From: Rana temporaria
Lineage: Eukaryota > Chordata > Amphibia > Anura > Ranidae
Length of the DNA: 64,000 bases
Reading direction: 5' to 3'
Assembly: GCF_905171775.1 (NCBI RefSeq)
Contig: NC_053490.1
Coordinates: 84,632,286-84,696,285 of the forward strand
Shown in pieces: positions 1-10,890 of this stretch (positions are counted from its first letter, which is position 1; each line of letters starts with the position of its first letter). The notes under the pieces were generated by a model that was not told the DNA's origin, searched no databases, and saw only the letters and a list, made by a program, of their open reading frames with translations. Both the position numbers and the translations under genes were made by a program.

Positions 1-1057
1 GAAGGGCTTTTGGGCATCTCCATGTATAATGGTGTGGAAGGGCTCTTGGGGTCTCCATGTATAATGGTGTGGGAAGGGCTGTTGGCATCTCCATGTATAA
101 TGTGTGGAAAGGGCTCTTAGCGTCTCCATGTATAATGGTGTGGAAGGGCTCTTGGGTCGTCCAGGTATAATGGTGTGGGAGGGCTCTTGGGGTCGCCATG
201 TATTAATGGTGTGGAAGGGCTCTTGGGGTCTCCATGTATAATGGTGTGGAAGGGCTCTTGGCGTCTCCATGTATAATGGTGTGGAAGGGCTCTTGGGGTC
301 TCCATGTATAATGGTGTGGAAGGGCTCTTGGGGTCTCCATGTATAATGGTGTGGAAGGGCTCTTGGGGTCTCCATGTATAATGGTGTGGAAGGGCTCTTG
401 GGGTCTCCATGTATAATGGTGTGGAAGGGCTCTTGGGGTCTCCATGTATAATGGTGTGGAAGGGCTTTTGGGGTCTCCATGTATAATGGTGTGGGAGGGC
501 TCTTGGGGTCTCCATGTATAATGGTGTGGGAGGGCTCTTGGGGTCTCCATGTATAATGGTGTGGAAGGGCTTTTGGCATCTCCATGTATAATGGTGTGGA
601 AGGGCTCTTGGGGTCTCCATGTATAATGGTGTGGAAGGGCTTTTGGCATCTCCATGTATAATGGTGTGGAAGGGCTCTTAGCGTCTCCATGTATAATGGT
701 GTGGAAGGGCTCTTGGGGTCTCCATGTATAATGGTGTGGGAGGGCTCTTGGGGTCTCCATGTATAATGGTGTGGAAGGGCTCTTGGGGTCTCCATGTATA
801 ATGGTGTGGAAGGGCTCTTGGCGTCTCCATGTATAATGGTGTGGAAGGGCTCTTGGGGTCTCCATGTATAATGGTGTGGAAGGGCTCTTGGGGTCTCCAT
901 GTATAATGGTGTGGAAGGGCTCTTGGGGTCTCCATGTATAATGGTGTGGAAGGGCTCTTGGGGTCTCCATGTATAATGGTGTGGAAGGGCTCTTGGGGTC
1001 TCCATGTATAATGGTGTGGAAGGGCTTTTGGCGTCTCTATGTATAATGGATAGAGGG
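1..1057. repeat. 35-bp minisatellite, about 30 copies
   Basis: A 35-base unit built on ATGGTGTGGAAGGGCTCTTG plus a GTCTCCATGTATA half is repeated head to tail from the window edge to about 1057. Variants such as GGGGTC, GCGTC and GCATC at one position, and TTTTGG for TCTTGG, are scattered among copies. Because 35 is not a multiple of three, three units make one 35-residue peptide period. Long open frames therefore appear on the minus strand in several frames at once. They are by-products of a stop-free repeat, not genes. The array continues beyond the left edge. Confidence 0.95.
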
Positions 1058-1089
1058 AGGGATCTTGCTGGAGTGATGAATTAGACACA

Positions 1090-1910
1090 TTTTATATCTT
1101 ATTTCCCTACCCTGAGGAAAAAAAATAGCATTTAGCCCTTGCAGTGTGGGTGTCAGGAGTTGGGCTTTAATTGTCTAAAATCATGTTCATTATATCAAAT
1201 GCTTTTGTATAAAGAAAGCTGATGTTTACAGATCCAGTAACACTTGTTCAGGTGTAAATGGGGCCCATTCACTAAATATTACAGATTTCTTTTTATTTAT
1301 TTTTACATCCTCAATCCTGGTTGTAAAATGTAAACTGGTAAAAGGATCTTCTGCCAGCATGTTTTAAACAAAGAGTCTTGTTCTCTGTGTGCAAGCAGTG
1401 GTCTCTCTGCAGAGGTCCAACAGATGTCTTGCTGAGTCAGAGTATTTAGTTGATCAGCTCTCTTTTTTTTGCATCAATTTGTGGAATTTTACTCACTGGG
1501 ACTTTGTATGTATACTCCATTGGCATTTCCTGCTTGGACATTTTAAAGTGAAATCTTTTTTTGATCTTTGTGTTTTAAATTAAATAACCTTTTTACACTA
1601 TGAGGAGGTGTTTTTCCCTTTTCCCTATTTTTCTTTGATTGGAATTTTTTGGAGCATTCCCCCTACACCATCTTATTGGAGATTCCTGTGGCCATCCCTA
1701 CCAGCCCATACATTGGACTTTGCCTGGAATATCAAGACTAGGAGACGCATCTACGTCGGTTTCCAAGGAGAGCGTTCGGCCCATACAAGGCTTTGAGACC
1801 CACCCACTGTACGGTGAGTTGTGGGTCAACAGTTGTTGATAAGAGTATTTAATCTATCCATTTTGCCAAGGAATATATGCCTGAAGATGTGATGTGATGT
1901 TTTCCGACAT
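1090..1910. other. No recognisable feature
   Basis: AT-rich single-copy-looking DNA with short chance frames. The part from about 1590 to 1910, just outside the left Penelope-like copy, may be the distal end of that element, but I see no motif that proves it. Confidence 0.4.
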
Positions 1911-2722
1911 AGGGGATACTACATATCTGTTTTGGGAAATGTGATGGTGCTCTCGCGCCTACCAAAAAAACTTAAGATGAAAATGGAATGATATAATGTG
2001 ATATTGATTAAGCTGCTCAATCTAATAATGTATAAAAAGTGATAAATACAATAAAGTAGTGAAAGATGAAGTGACGAGCGCAATATGAAATGGCTATGTA
2101 ACATAAAGTGTTTGTCAGTGAATCAAACTGAGCATTAATATCACATTAGTGCCAAAATGTAAATAAACAATAATAATGGTGATTATCCCAATCAGCATGT
2201 AGCAAGTGAAAAATCTGCACAAACAACTGTGATGCTGTGAAGTGTCAGCAAACAAATAAATTCTCAATAAGTCCTGAGATAATGAAGAGCCTTAAAAAGC
2301 TGGTGCATAAATGAAATAAAGCAATAAATGCAATAAAAAGTTCATAAACAGAAATTCTCCAAAAAGAGAGTGGTGTAGTAATCTCAGGAATCCTCCATGT
2401 GGGTCTTCAAAAATATGTGCTCACAAAGCGCTTACCTTCCCAAGAAGTAATCAAGCCTTGATGATATCCATAAGGAGTGCTGGTGGATCTGTATCTGGGT
2501 ATGGATGTCCAGGGCGTCCTGTGCAGTCCTATGTTATCAGCTCCAGGCTTCTATTGGGTAACGGTGGTGCTCAACATGGAGGAATAAAAAAGATTGCTTC
2601 CCATAGTGTAGTAAAACGGAGGCTGGTTTATTGTAAAAACGCTACATTACATATCAAAGCAAAGTAAAAACGAAAGGAAAACACAGCTGATCACAGCTTC
2701 CTTGTGTGTTCCTGTAATAAGC

Positions 2723-2772
2723 CCGTCCCTTACATGTTACGCCACGTCACGTGGCTTCATCAGAGGTGACGG
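2723..2772 (-). ncRNA. Hammerhead ribozyme-like motif in PLE tail (left copy)
   Basis: On the minus strand CCGTC-ACCT is followed by the core heptamer CTGATGA. Next come a 6-bp hairpin (GCCACG-TGA-CGTGGC), GTAAC, AT, GTA, and AGGGACGG. CCGTC pairs with GACGG and CCT with AGG as stem I; AC/GT forms a minimal stem III before a GUA cleavage triplet. This is the layout of the minimal type I hammerheads reported in PLE terminal repeats. Two departures are visible: GUAA replaces the canonical GAAA, and an extra A precedes stem II. Activity is therefore uncertain. Confidence 0.55.
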
Positions 2773-3504
2773 ATTGGTTGTTGGGCTTGTCTTTTATGTA
2801 GAAATACAGGAAATGATTCGGCAGCCATTTTGCCAGAGAACATGTCTCCGGACTGGCGGCGGCCATTTTAACGGTGGGTTTGAATCAATATGACCGTGTT
2901 AATGAATCCAGCGCGCTGTGTATTCCCGGCGGCCATCTCCTTGTAGCCACAGACTAGACACCAAGGGATTGGCTCAATCAAGCCTGGGAATGGGCAGCGA
3001 TATGGATAATCTGAAACGAACCATTGCTTAACCATAATTATATAATTATTTGGTGTGTAAACCACATATCATGCTGTTAAAGTAGTTAATGGATAATAAA
3101 AACAATACTTCATGATACAGAGTGAATCCAAATAAATACAGTCTATATATATGGATAAAGCATCATAATATAGCCATATACTATCGACTGTAAAATGCAT
3201 AATAAGAATAATAATGCATAAAATTTAAATGATGATAAAATTGGATAAGGGATAAAATAGTAATAAAATATATATAAAATATGTATAATTACATTAAAAA
3301 TTACTTAAAAAACAATTTAGATCAAATTCTACATTCATACCATCAGGTACCATTGTTTGTAAGCTGTGTATCCATCTAGATTCTTTCTGACTGATGGATC
3401 TTACCATGTGTGCCCCTCTCCACGTTTTTTTATATTTTTCTATGCCCCAGAAGGTGAGGTGTTTGGGGTCTTTGTTGTGAAAAGCGCAAAAGTGCTTACT
3501 GACA

Positions 3505-4236
3505 TTATGTTTCGGAACCCTTTAAAATGTTTTGAATATGTTCTTTTATTCTAACCATAAGTGGTCTTTTTGTTCGGCCTACGTATTGTAAATTGCAGGT
3601 GCATTGTAATACATAGACTACTCCTTCTGTATGACAACTAATGAAGTCATTGATGGTAAATTTTTGGCCGGTTTTGGTGCAAATGAAGTCTTCCCTTTTC
3701 TTTTGTGGTTTTTTGGAGAGTCTACATGCATAGCAGTATTTGCATGGTACAAAACCTTTACTGGTGAAAAAAGTATAACCACTTTTTGGTGGAGGTACTA
3801 CCACATTTTTGACAATCAAGTCTCTCAGGGTTGAGCTCTTTTATAGACTATATTTGGTCTATCCGGTAATATACTTTTTAAATTTCTGTCGCTTCTTAAA
3901 ATGTGCCAATGTTTCTTTATTAGCTTTCCACTGTCTCGTGTTGGATGTTGTAGTCTAAAACGATAAATGGAGCCTCATTCTAGGTTGTTTTATTTTTGGT
4001 CCTTGTAGCAAGGTGCTTCTATCCAGTTTGGATAACTTCTCTATTTGTTTTTGAATAAAGTTGTCTGTGTAACCCTTCTCCGTAAATCTGTTTCCAATAA
4101 ATGTGGCTTGTTTTCATAGGCATCTTGGTGTGGTGCAGTTTCTTTTGAGTCTTGTTAGTTGTCCCTTAGGTATATTAAAAAGCCATGATTTGTGATGGCA
4201 ACTTTTAATGGACAAATAACTATTGGTGCGATTTCT
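3505..4236 (-). pseudogene. PLE reverse transcriptase C-terminus plus GIY-YIG endonuclease fragment
   Basis: The minus-strand frame from 3819 to 3505 is open. It reads a block ending in VVPPPKSGYTF, a Cys/Lys-rich linker (CKYCYACRLSKK), then FISCHTEGVVYVLQC and LQYVGRTKRPLMVRIKEH. These are the GVVYVLQC and QYVGRT blocks of the GIY-YIG nuclease fused to Penelope RT; the nuclease is expected to nick target DNA. Upstream on the same strand (4236 to about 3830) RT-like pieces such as KGQLTRLKRNC and a GY-DNFIQKQIEKL block can be read, but with stops and frame changes. The RT palm is missing, so this copy cannot encode a working polymerase. Confidence 0.75.
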
Positions 4237-4249
4237 TGAAGTGCGTTTT

Positions 4250-4560
4250 TGGTCACCATTGTCAAAAATGTGTAGTACCTCCACCAAAAAGTGGTTATAC
4301 TTTTGTCACCAGTAAAGGTTTGTACCAGGCAAATACTGCTATGCATGTAGACTCTCCAAAAAAACCACAAAAGAAAAGGGAAGACTTCATTTGCACCAAA
4401 ACCGTCCAAAAATTTACCATCAATGACTTCATTAGTTGTCATACAAAAGGAGTAGTCTATGTATACAATGCACCTGCAATTTACAATACGTAGGCCGAAC
4501 AAAATAGACCACGTTATGTTAGAATAAAAGAACATATTCAAAACATTTGAAATGGGTTTC
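4250..4560 (+). pseudogene. PLE GIY-YIG endonuclease fragment (right copy)
   Basis: The frame beginning near 4236 reads CQKCVVPPPKSGYTF, then a KKPQKKREDFICTKT block and FINDF-type sequence ISCHTKGVVYV. It loses frame just before the LQYVGRT block, which continues in another frame around 4480-4550 (RYVRIKEHIQNI). Compared with the left copy it carries small deletions and substitutions that remove the second catalytic block from the open frame. It is a broken copy with no visible RT upstream. Confidence 0.7.
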
Positions 4561-5298
4561 CGAAACATATGTCAGGAAGCACTTTGCGCTTTTTCACAAC
4601 AAAGACCCCCAAACACCTCACCTTCTGGGCATAGAAAATATAAAAAACCGTGAGAAGGGGCACACATGGTAAGATCCCGCAGTCAAAAGAATCTAGATGG
4701 GATACACAGCTTACAAACAATGGTACCTGATGGTATGAATGTAGAATTTGATCTAAATTGTTTTTTAATAATTTTTAATGTAATTATACATATTTTATAT
4801 ATATTTTATTACTATTTTATCCCTTATCCAATTTTATCATCATTTAAATTTTATGCATTATTATTCTTATTATGCATTTTACAGTCGATAGTATATGGCT
4901 ATATTATGATGCTTTATCCATATATATAGACTGTATTTATTTGGATTCACTCTGTATCATGAAGTATTGTTTTTATTATCCATTAACTACTTTAACAGCA
5001 TGATATGTGGTTTACACACCAAATAATTATATAATTATGGTTTAGCAATGGTTCGTTTCAGATTATCCATATCGCTGCCCATTCCCAGGCTTGAACGAGC
5101 CAATCCCTTGGTGGCCTAGTCTGTGGCTACAAGGAGATGGCCGCCGGAATACACAGCGCGCTGGATTCATTAACACGGTCATATTGATTCAAACCCCCGG
5201 TTAAAATGCCGCCGCCAGTCCGGAGACATTTTCTCTGGCAAAATGGCTGCCGAATCATTTCCTGTATTTCTACATAAAAGACAAGCCCAACAACCAAT

Positions 5299-5351
5299 CC
5301 GTCACCTCTGATGAAGGCCAGCGTGACGTGGCGGTAACATGTAAGGGACGG
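5299..5351 (+). ncRNA. Hammerhead ribozyme-like motif in PLE tail (right copy)
   Basis: Plus-strand counterpart of the motif at 2723-2772: CCGTC-ACCT, CTGATGA, an imperfect stem II (GGCCAGCG-TGA-CGTGGC), GGTAAC, ATGTA, AGGGACGG. Stem I and the CTGATGA core are kept, as is the unusual GUAAC in place of GAAAC. Stem II has decayed relative to the left copy. Confidence 0.5.
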
Positions 5352-6020
5352 GCTTATTACAGAACACACAAGGATGCTGTGATCAGCTGTGTTTTCCTTT
5401 CGTTTTTACTTTGCTTTGATATGTAATGTAGCGTTTTTACAATAAACCAGCCTCCGTTTTACTACACTATGGGAAGCAATCTTTTTTATTCCTCCATGTT
5501 GAGCACCACCGTTACCCAATAGAAGCCTGGAGCTGATAACATAGGACTGCACAGGACGCCCTGGACATCCATACCCAGATACAGATCTGACCAGCACTCC
5601 TTATGATATCAGCAAGGCGTGATTACTTCTTGGGGAAGGTAAGCGCTTTGTGAGCACATAGTTGTTGAAGACCCACATTGGAGGATTCTGAGAGTTACTA
5701 CACCACTCTCTTTTGGAGAATTTCTGTTTCATGGAACTTTTTATTGCATTTATTGCTTTATTCATTTATGCACCAGCTTTTAAGGCTCTTTCATTATCTC
5801 AGGACTTATTGAGAGTTATTTGTTTGCTGACACTTCACAGCATCACAGTTGTTTTGTGCAGATTTTTCACTTGCTACATGCTGATTGGGATAATCACCAT
5901 TATTATTGTTTATTTACATTTGGCACTATATGTTATATTAATGATCAGTTTGATTCACTGACAAACACTTTTTGTTACATAGCCATTTAATATTGCGCTC
6001 GTCACTTCATCTTTCACTAC

Positions 6021-7782
6021 CAGGGCCGCTGATAGGGGGGGACCACCAGCCCTCCTGTACGGGGCCCGGGCACACAGGGGGCCCGGACAGCAGGAGGATC
6101 GGTGGAGAAGAGAATGACAGCGTTACGAGGCATCATCTGAAGGGACTATTTTTCTGCTTCCCCCGGCTCCCAGGTGGCCTAAGATATATTCCCTTGGCCC
6201 CATCAGTTTATTTAGAGGGGTCCAGTAGTGTCACTATAGGGGTGGGGATTGCGGTGACACCGGGACCGCTGCTACACACCTGCAGAGTAGCAGCAGAACG
6301 GTGCGAGTGATGCTTCACTTCCCTGTCAGGCGGAGTGATCTCCACCCGACAGGAGCTTCCTAGTCCCGGCTGGTCTGACGTCATCATTCAGAGGCTGGGG
6401 AGCGCGGGATTGAAGAGAAGATGCTGGCAAGAGTCAGGACCTGCAGTCAGAGCTCAGTGTCTGCAAGTGAGTAATTTCGTAGCTCATTTGCATACCAATG
6501 CCGTTTTTAACACCTCCGTCTTAGATATGTGAAGTGGACTGGTTAATGCTTTGGGGGAGGGGGGGGGTTAAATAATTTACAATGCAAATTGTAATATAGC
6601 ACATGGAGCCTGGAGGGGGTTAATGTACTCACCTAAGTATTATTGACCTGTGGCAATTAACCCCTTTGTGTGCTGCATTAATGACAGTCATTGGCACCAT
6701 CAGTGTTAATTAACCCCTTTTATGCTACAGCATGAAGGGGTTTATAAACATTGCCACTAATGCAGCACAAAGGGGTTAATTATTTATCGCTGGTCAGAGA
6801 GTACATTAACCTCCTCCATGTGCCATATTACAATTACCAATCATTATCATTATGATCATCACACAGTACAGGTGCATTGAGGCACAGCACCTGTATTGTG
6901 TGATTATCATGATAATAATGATTTTATAGAATGACAGAAAAATTCATCTTTAGGCTTTATTCACACAGGGCATGCTGCAGACATGCGTCTAGCACGCAGA
7001 TCTGTCTTTTACTGGCTTGGGGATGTTTAAAGTGTTACATGCATCCCAATGCCGGCATCCCATTTATTTCTACTGAGACACACAGCCGCTATATCCCAAT
7101 ATGTCATGCGTGCGGGTCCCAGAATGCATGCAGGGTGCGTTCAGGGACCTGCACCAGCATGTCATATTGGGATAAAGTGGTTGTGTGTCTCAGTAGAAAT
7201 AAATATGATACGGCATTGTGATCAGATGCATGTAACACTTTAAAACAGTGTCACTGTTGTAAACAAGGTTAGGAGACTGTATGATACGTTAAATATGTTA
7301 AATACAGTTCTGTAAGCAACACGTTATTTTCCGGGATTGCCCCTACCGAAACTAGACTCTGGATCCGCCCCTGGTACACACACCGCCCCCTATCCACATT
7401 TGTTGTTGCTGGGAGGTGAGCACTGAGCAGCCTTTGGAGGAGATAGGGGCGCTGTGTGTGTGTGTACAGTGCAATGCAATCTACAGTAAGAGCGATCCGG
7501 TCTCATGTACTATAAAGACCAGCACTCTTCTGACAGGAGGGCAGAACAAAACACAGCACACCTCTTCATGGCTGTGTTGGCAAATGTAATGGTGATTTGG
7601 GGAGGGCGATATGTGTCAGGAGGAAGAATGGGGGGATATGTGCTGGGAGGAGAGACTGGGGGGGGCAGAGGGGTAATTTAGAAGGGGTTGTGCTAGGAGG
7701 GGGATTTTTGTTTGGAAATTTGTGCACGGGGGCCCCGTCAGGTAGGCTGTACGGGGCCCCGTGATTTCTATAAGCGGCCCTG
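6021..7782. mobile_element. Non-autonomous hAT element (hAT-A)
   Basis: It begins CAGGGCCGCTGATAG and ends CTATAAGCGGCCCTG, imperfect terminal inverted repeats, and is flanked by exact 8-bp duplications TTCACTAC (6013-6020 and 7783-7790). CAGGG ends and 8-bp duplications are the hAT hallmark. No transposase is readable. The 1762-bp interior is a patchwork of large inverted repeats, including about 6588-6834, 6839-6923 and 7029-7245, which look like smaller MITEs nested inside. A sister element with the same ends lies at 15762-18521. It inserted into the right Penelope-like copy. Confidence 0.9.
6839..6923. repeat. Long hairpin inside hAT-A
   Basis: AATCATTATCATTATGATCA and following bases to GGTGC are answered, after a short loop near 6877-6886, by a near-perfect reverse complement, giving arms of about 35 bp. 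It lies between two other inverted repeats inside the hAT element and is probably the core of a nested palindromic MITE. Confidence 0.7.
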
Positions 7783-8168
7783 TTCACTACATATCTGTTT
7801 TGCATCCATTAGAATTTAAGGACCACCTGTACATGCACTTGGGACTATATACCTATTTTGTTGTTTGTTTTTTTTTGTCTAGAGATTCATTATTGACTAT
7901 TCACTATTCATATATTTTATCCAGCCAATATATGATCTTTGTATTTGGTTTGTTATCACTGGGGAATAGATGGAGATTTATCTCCTTTATGTGATTGCAC
8001 TTTATTAATATCCACCCTTCCTAGGTGGATTTTATTCATTTTTAATTTTTGGCGCTGCATTTTTTTCTTTATCACTTTGCACTTTTATCCATTGGTGTGC
8101 TGGCCGCCTGAAATTATCACTTTTATTTTATTTTTTCCTTAGTATCACAGTTTAGCGCAATATATTTG

Positions 8169-8745
8169 CTAGATATTAATAGTGAGGTTTGCTGAGGGGA
8201 GAGGGACTGGGGGACCTAGGCCAGCTTGGATGTCACAAACTTTGTTGACAAAGGCCTCAAGTAGATTGTCACATAGAGCTTGAGAATGGACAATTTGTTG
8301 GGAGGCCAATGGTGGATTAAACAGCTCCTTACTGATTTTAAATAGTTCCGCTTGGCTATTGGCCGCTAATTCGATGCGGGATGCTAGGGCTATTCTCTTA
8401 TGCTTCCTTACTAACTGGAAATAAGCACGGGCCTGTATTCTATAGAGGATTTTATTAGCCTTGGTTTTGTTTTTTTGCCATTTCCTTTCTAGCTTCCGGC
8501 AGTTATTTTTGAAGGTGGCTAATTTAGGGGTGTACCAACGATTGGATTTGTAAATTTTTGGCCTAAAGTTCGATTGGGAGAAGGGTGCCACTGTGTCCAG
8601 CGTGGCCTTAAGTTTACCGTCAAAAGCATTGAGTTTCTCATTTAACTGCTTGATGCTTTCCTCGAAGTCGTCAGGTAAAGCCTCATAGCTGTCTTTCTCA
8701 AGAGGGTTTGTATAGGATTCGAGGTTCGAATAAGTATTGTGGAAT
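8169..8745 (-). pseudogene. LINE polyprotein fragment (linker between endonuclease and RT)
   Basis: A minus-strand frame stays open for roughly 190 codons from about 8745 to a stop near 8169. It contains RWYTPKLATFKNNCRKLERK followed by lysine-rich helices and IVHSQALCDNLLEAFVNKV. The W-Y-x-x-x-L and CRKLER pattern is typical of the segment just before the reverse transcriptase domain in L2-, CR1- or Rex-like LINEs. Neither the endonuclease nor the RT proper is present, so this is an internal scrap. It abuts the right Penelope-like copy at 8165. Confidence 0.6.
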
Positions 8746-8773
8746 AACTATACTACATTAAGTCCCCTACAAT

Positions 8774-8824
8774 GAGAACTCCTGAAGAACCCAACCGGTG
8801 AAATGCATTGGGTTGTGCGTCTCC
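8774..8824 (+). ncRNA. Hammerhead ribozyme-like motif with consensus core
   Basis: GAGAACTC is followed by CTGAAGA (fits the CUGANGA core), a short stem II (ACC-CAACC-GGT), the canonical GAAA, ATGCAT, T, and GGGTT. AACTC pairs with GGGTT (one G-U) as stem I, GAG with CTC further out, and ATG/CAT would form stem III. All conserved core positions are present. The surrounding 8750-9020 stretch resembles a PLE terminal region and ends near an AATAAA at about 9002, but no PLE coding sequence adjoins it. Confidence 0.5.
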
Positions 8825-9029
8825 TCACACATGTGTAACGATGTATGCCGTGGTTATCAATGATTGTGTGCATATTTGATTACAGAGGAATCAGTGTACT
8901 TTGGCTCAAGGGAAGTTTGTTCAATATAGAGTTTGATTCAAAACAATCTTGTACTTAATGTCTAATTGGTATAGACATCGTTTTAACCATTTGTAATCTT
9001 AATAAAATGGAATTTTAAATATCACGTTG

Positions 9030-9750
9030 TAAGATCTATGATTCCAGGAGGAGGTTTTAGCACCTTCAAAGTCCCAATGTTTTGTTGTTTCTTGTTGTAT
9101 AACATCTCCACTGAGATAGTAAAAAATCCCCCCAGGGGGTTAAAAACATATGCTCAGGAGACGGCAGTATGGCCTCTGGAATGCCTATCAACCGGCCGTC
9201 AACAGTGGTCTCAAAAGTGATCCACTGCAGATTGCTTTTTAGAGGAAATAATGGAGTTGATCATTTCAGGGATACAACACTATTCGCAGATAACCGGATT
9301 CCCTCGAATATACCTGATCTAGGTCAACTCTCAGTCTGAACAAAATGACTCATCTCTTCCTTTAGGCAAGCTATTCCCTAAAATATAAACTTCTACTTTT
9401 AATACATAGCACTGACTCTTTTTTACAAAGTTAAGATGCAGTGGCTCTGCTGTTGCTAAGCTACAACTGGCAGAACACTTAATACAAGAGGCAGACTGGA
9501 GTTTTCAAATTGTTACCAAGTAATTTTCAATTCTATTAAACAATTGAAAAAAGGTATTTCCAGTTAATTCTCAACTGTCACTGATGACCTTCCTTTACTT
9601 TGTTCAGATTCGTTCAAGAATGGCAACATCTTCAATACCTAGACCAAGGCTTTGCCAACCGTGGCCCTGCCGATAATGAGGGTCTGCATGTCCCAGGATG
9701 CCTTGCGGTAGTAGTTAAAAGTTTGCCTCTCTTCATTTATGACTATGTGC
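9030..9750. other. No recognisable feature
   Basis: Mixed-composition DNA between the PLE-like tail and the first palindromic MITE. Short frames only; no repeat structure or domain seen. Confidence 0.4.
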
Positions 9751-9755
9751 TTTTA

Positions 9756-10026
9756 GGGCCAGTTCACACCAGACGCAGTTCCGTACAGTCTTGTGTGCAT
9801 TTTTTCTGCACTAAAAATGCATGCACAGTGTTTTCCATGTATTCCAATGGCTCTAGTTCACACCATGCAGTTAGTCTCCGGTGTAGAAACTGACCGTAAA
9901 CTGACTGCATGGTGTGAACTAGAGCCAACTAGAGCCATTGGAATACATGGAAAACGCTGTGCATGCATTTTGTGCAGAAAAAAGCACACGGAACTGAACG
10001 AAACTGCGTCTGGTGTGAACTGGCCC
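9756..10026. mobile_element. Palindromic PIF/Harbinger-type MITE, 271 bp
   Basis: It starts GGGCCAGTTCACACCAGACG and ends with the reverse complement; most of the element folds back on itself around a centre near 9885-9905. Three-base duplications TTA flank it at 9753-9755 and 10027-10029, as expected for PIF/Harbinger. The first bases resemble the GGGCCAGATTCACA ends of the larger family at 18857, 49759 and elsewhere. Confidence 0.85.
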
Positions 10027-10047
10027 TTAGAAATTTCCTAAATGTCA

Positions 10048-10653
10048 GGCCTCGTACACACAACCGTGGAACTCGTCGAAAAGACACATCGTTTTCCTCG
10101 ACGAGTTCCTTGTTAGGCTTGTAGAGGAACTCGACAAGCTTGCTTTGCGTACACACGGTCAAGACAAAATCTCCTCGTTCTCAAACGCGGTGACGTACAA
10201 CACATACAATGGCAGGGGAAGTTTGATTCCACGGCACAACCATTGGGGCTGCTTTTGCTAATCTAATGTTACTGCGTGTTAAGTAAAAGTTTGGTAAGAG
10301 ACGATTTGCACTTTTCAGTCTGTTACAGCGTGAAAAATGTGTTATCTCCATTACAAACGCTACTTTTACCGAAGGTGCGCTCCCGTCTGATACTTTATTC
10401 TGAGCATGCGTGGGTTTCTTAGCATACACACGTTCTGCGTTTATCGTCGAAAACCAGCCCGACGAGGAACACGACAAAGAAATTGAGACTCTTGTCGAGG
10501 AAAAAGAGAACTTGTTCTCTTTTTTCCTCGTCGAGTTCCTCGACAGTTTCCTCGATGAAAAACGTACACACGGCCGTTTTCCTTGGCAAAAAAGCTCTGC
10601 CACCAAGTTTCTTGATGGATTCTATCGAGAAAAACGGTTGTGTACACGAGGCC
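10048..10653. mobile_element. PIF/Harbinger-type MITE with GGCCTCGTAC ends, 606 bp
   Basis: Ends are GGCCTCGTACACACAACCG and its reverse complement, flanked by TCA on both sides (one base from the usual TWA). TCGACGAG-type motifs recur in the subterminal regions in both orientations. The ends resemble those of the autonomous element at 26140-34548 (GGCCTCGTACTCACGACC), making this a candidate dependent of that transposase. Confidence 0.8.
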
Positions 10654-10890
10654 TCAATCGCTCCAAATGAACCGGAAAATGGGAAAGTGTGTTTAAAGGG
10701 TCTATCCAACCTATTGTGATATTTGGATATGCTACATATACCATCGGAGACATTGATGGATGTAAATAGAAGAGTGTTCTCACCTCTAACTGCCTGCTGG
10801 GTTATTTTTTCATTAGTGTCACCTTATGGAAATTGCAGTAGGAGGATTAGGACTCCCTTTTTTTTTTTTTTTATACAAAACACTCTATGA

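Larger units (their letters stand above)
1930..4236 (-). mobile_element. Penelope-like element, left inverted copy (5'-truncated)
   Basis: Read on the minus strand this holds, in order, the C-terminal part of a Penelope-type reverse transcriptase, a GIY-YIG endonuclease, and a long non-coding tail with a hammerhead-like motif. The whole is mirrored by the right copy starting near 4237, forming arms of about 1.8-2 kb around a junction near 4236-4260. The arms match closely over long stretches, for example around 2100 against 5960 and 2740 against 5320, with scattered substitutions. Tandem or inverted, 5'-truncated copies are common for PLEs. The outer boundary is approximate; homology with the right arm fades near 2060, and a short match near 1920-1935 may be chance. 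Confidence 0.75.
4237..8165 (+). mobile_element. Penelope-like element, right inverted copy, interrupted by hAT-A
   Basis: Plus-strand counterpart of the left PLE copy: a decayed GIY-YIG region (about 4250-4560), a long AT-rich non-coding stretch, a hammerhead-like motif near 5300, and a tail running to about 8165. The tail is split at 6020/7783 by a hAT element whose removal, together with one copy of the 8-bp duplication TTCACTAC, restores continuity. The 3' portion after 7790 has no visible partner in the left copy, so the right copy is longer at that end. The end at 8165 is where a LINE fragment begins and is approximate. Confidence 0.7.

Noticed and set aside
203..1088. Minus-strand open frames of 136-255 codons in the first kilobase
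   Set aside because: They are the 35-bp minisatellite read in different frames; a 35-residue period and multi-frame openness show no selection for protein.
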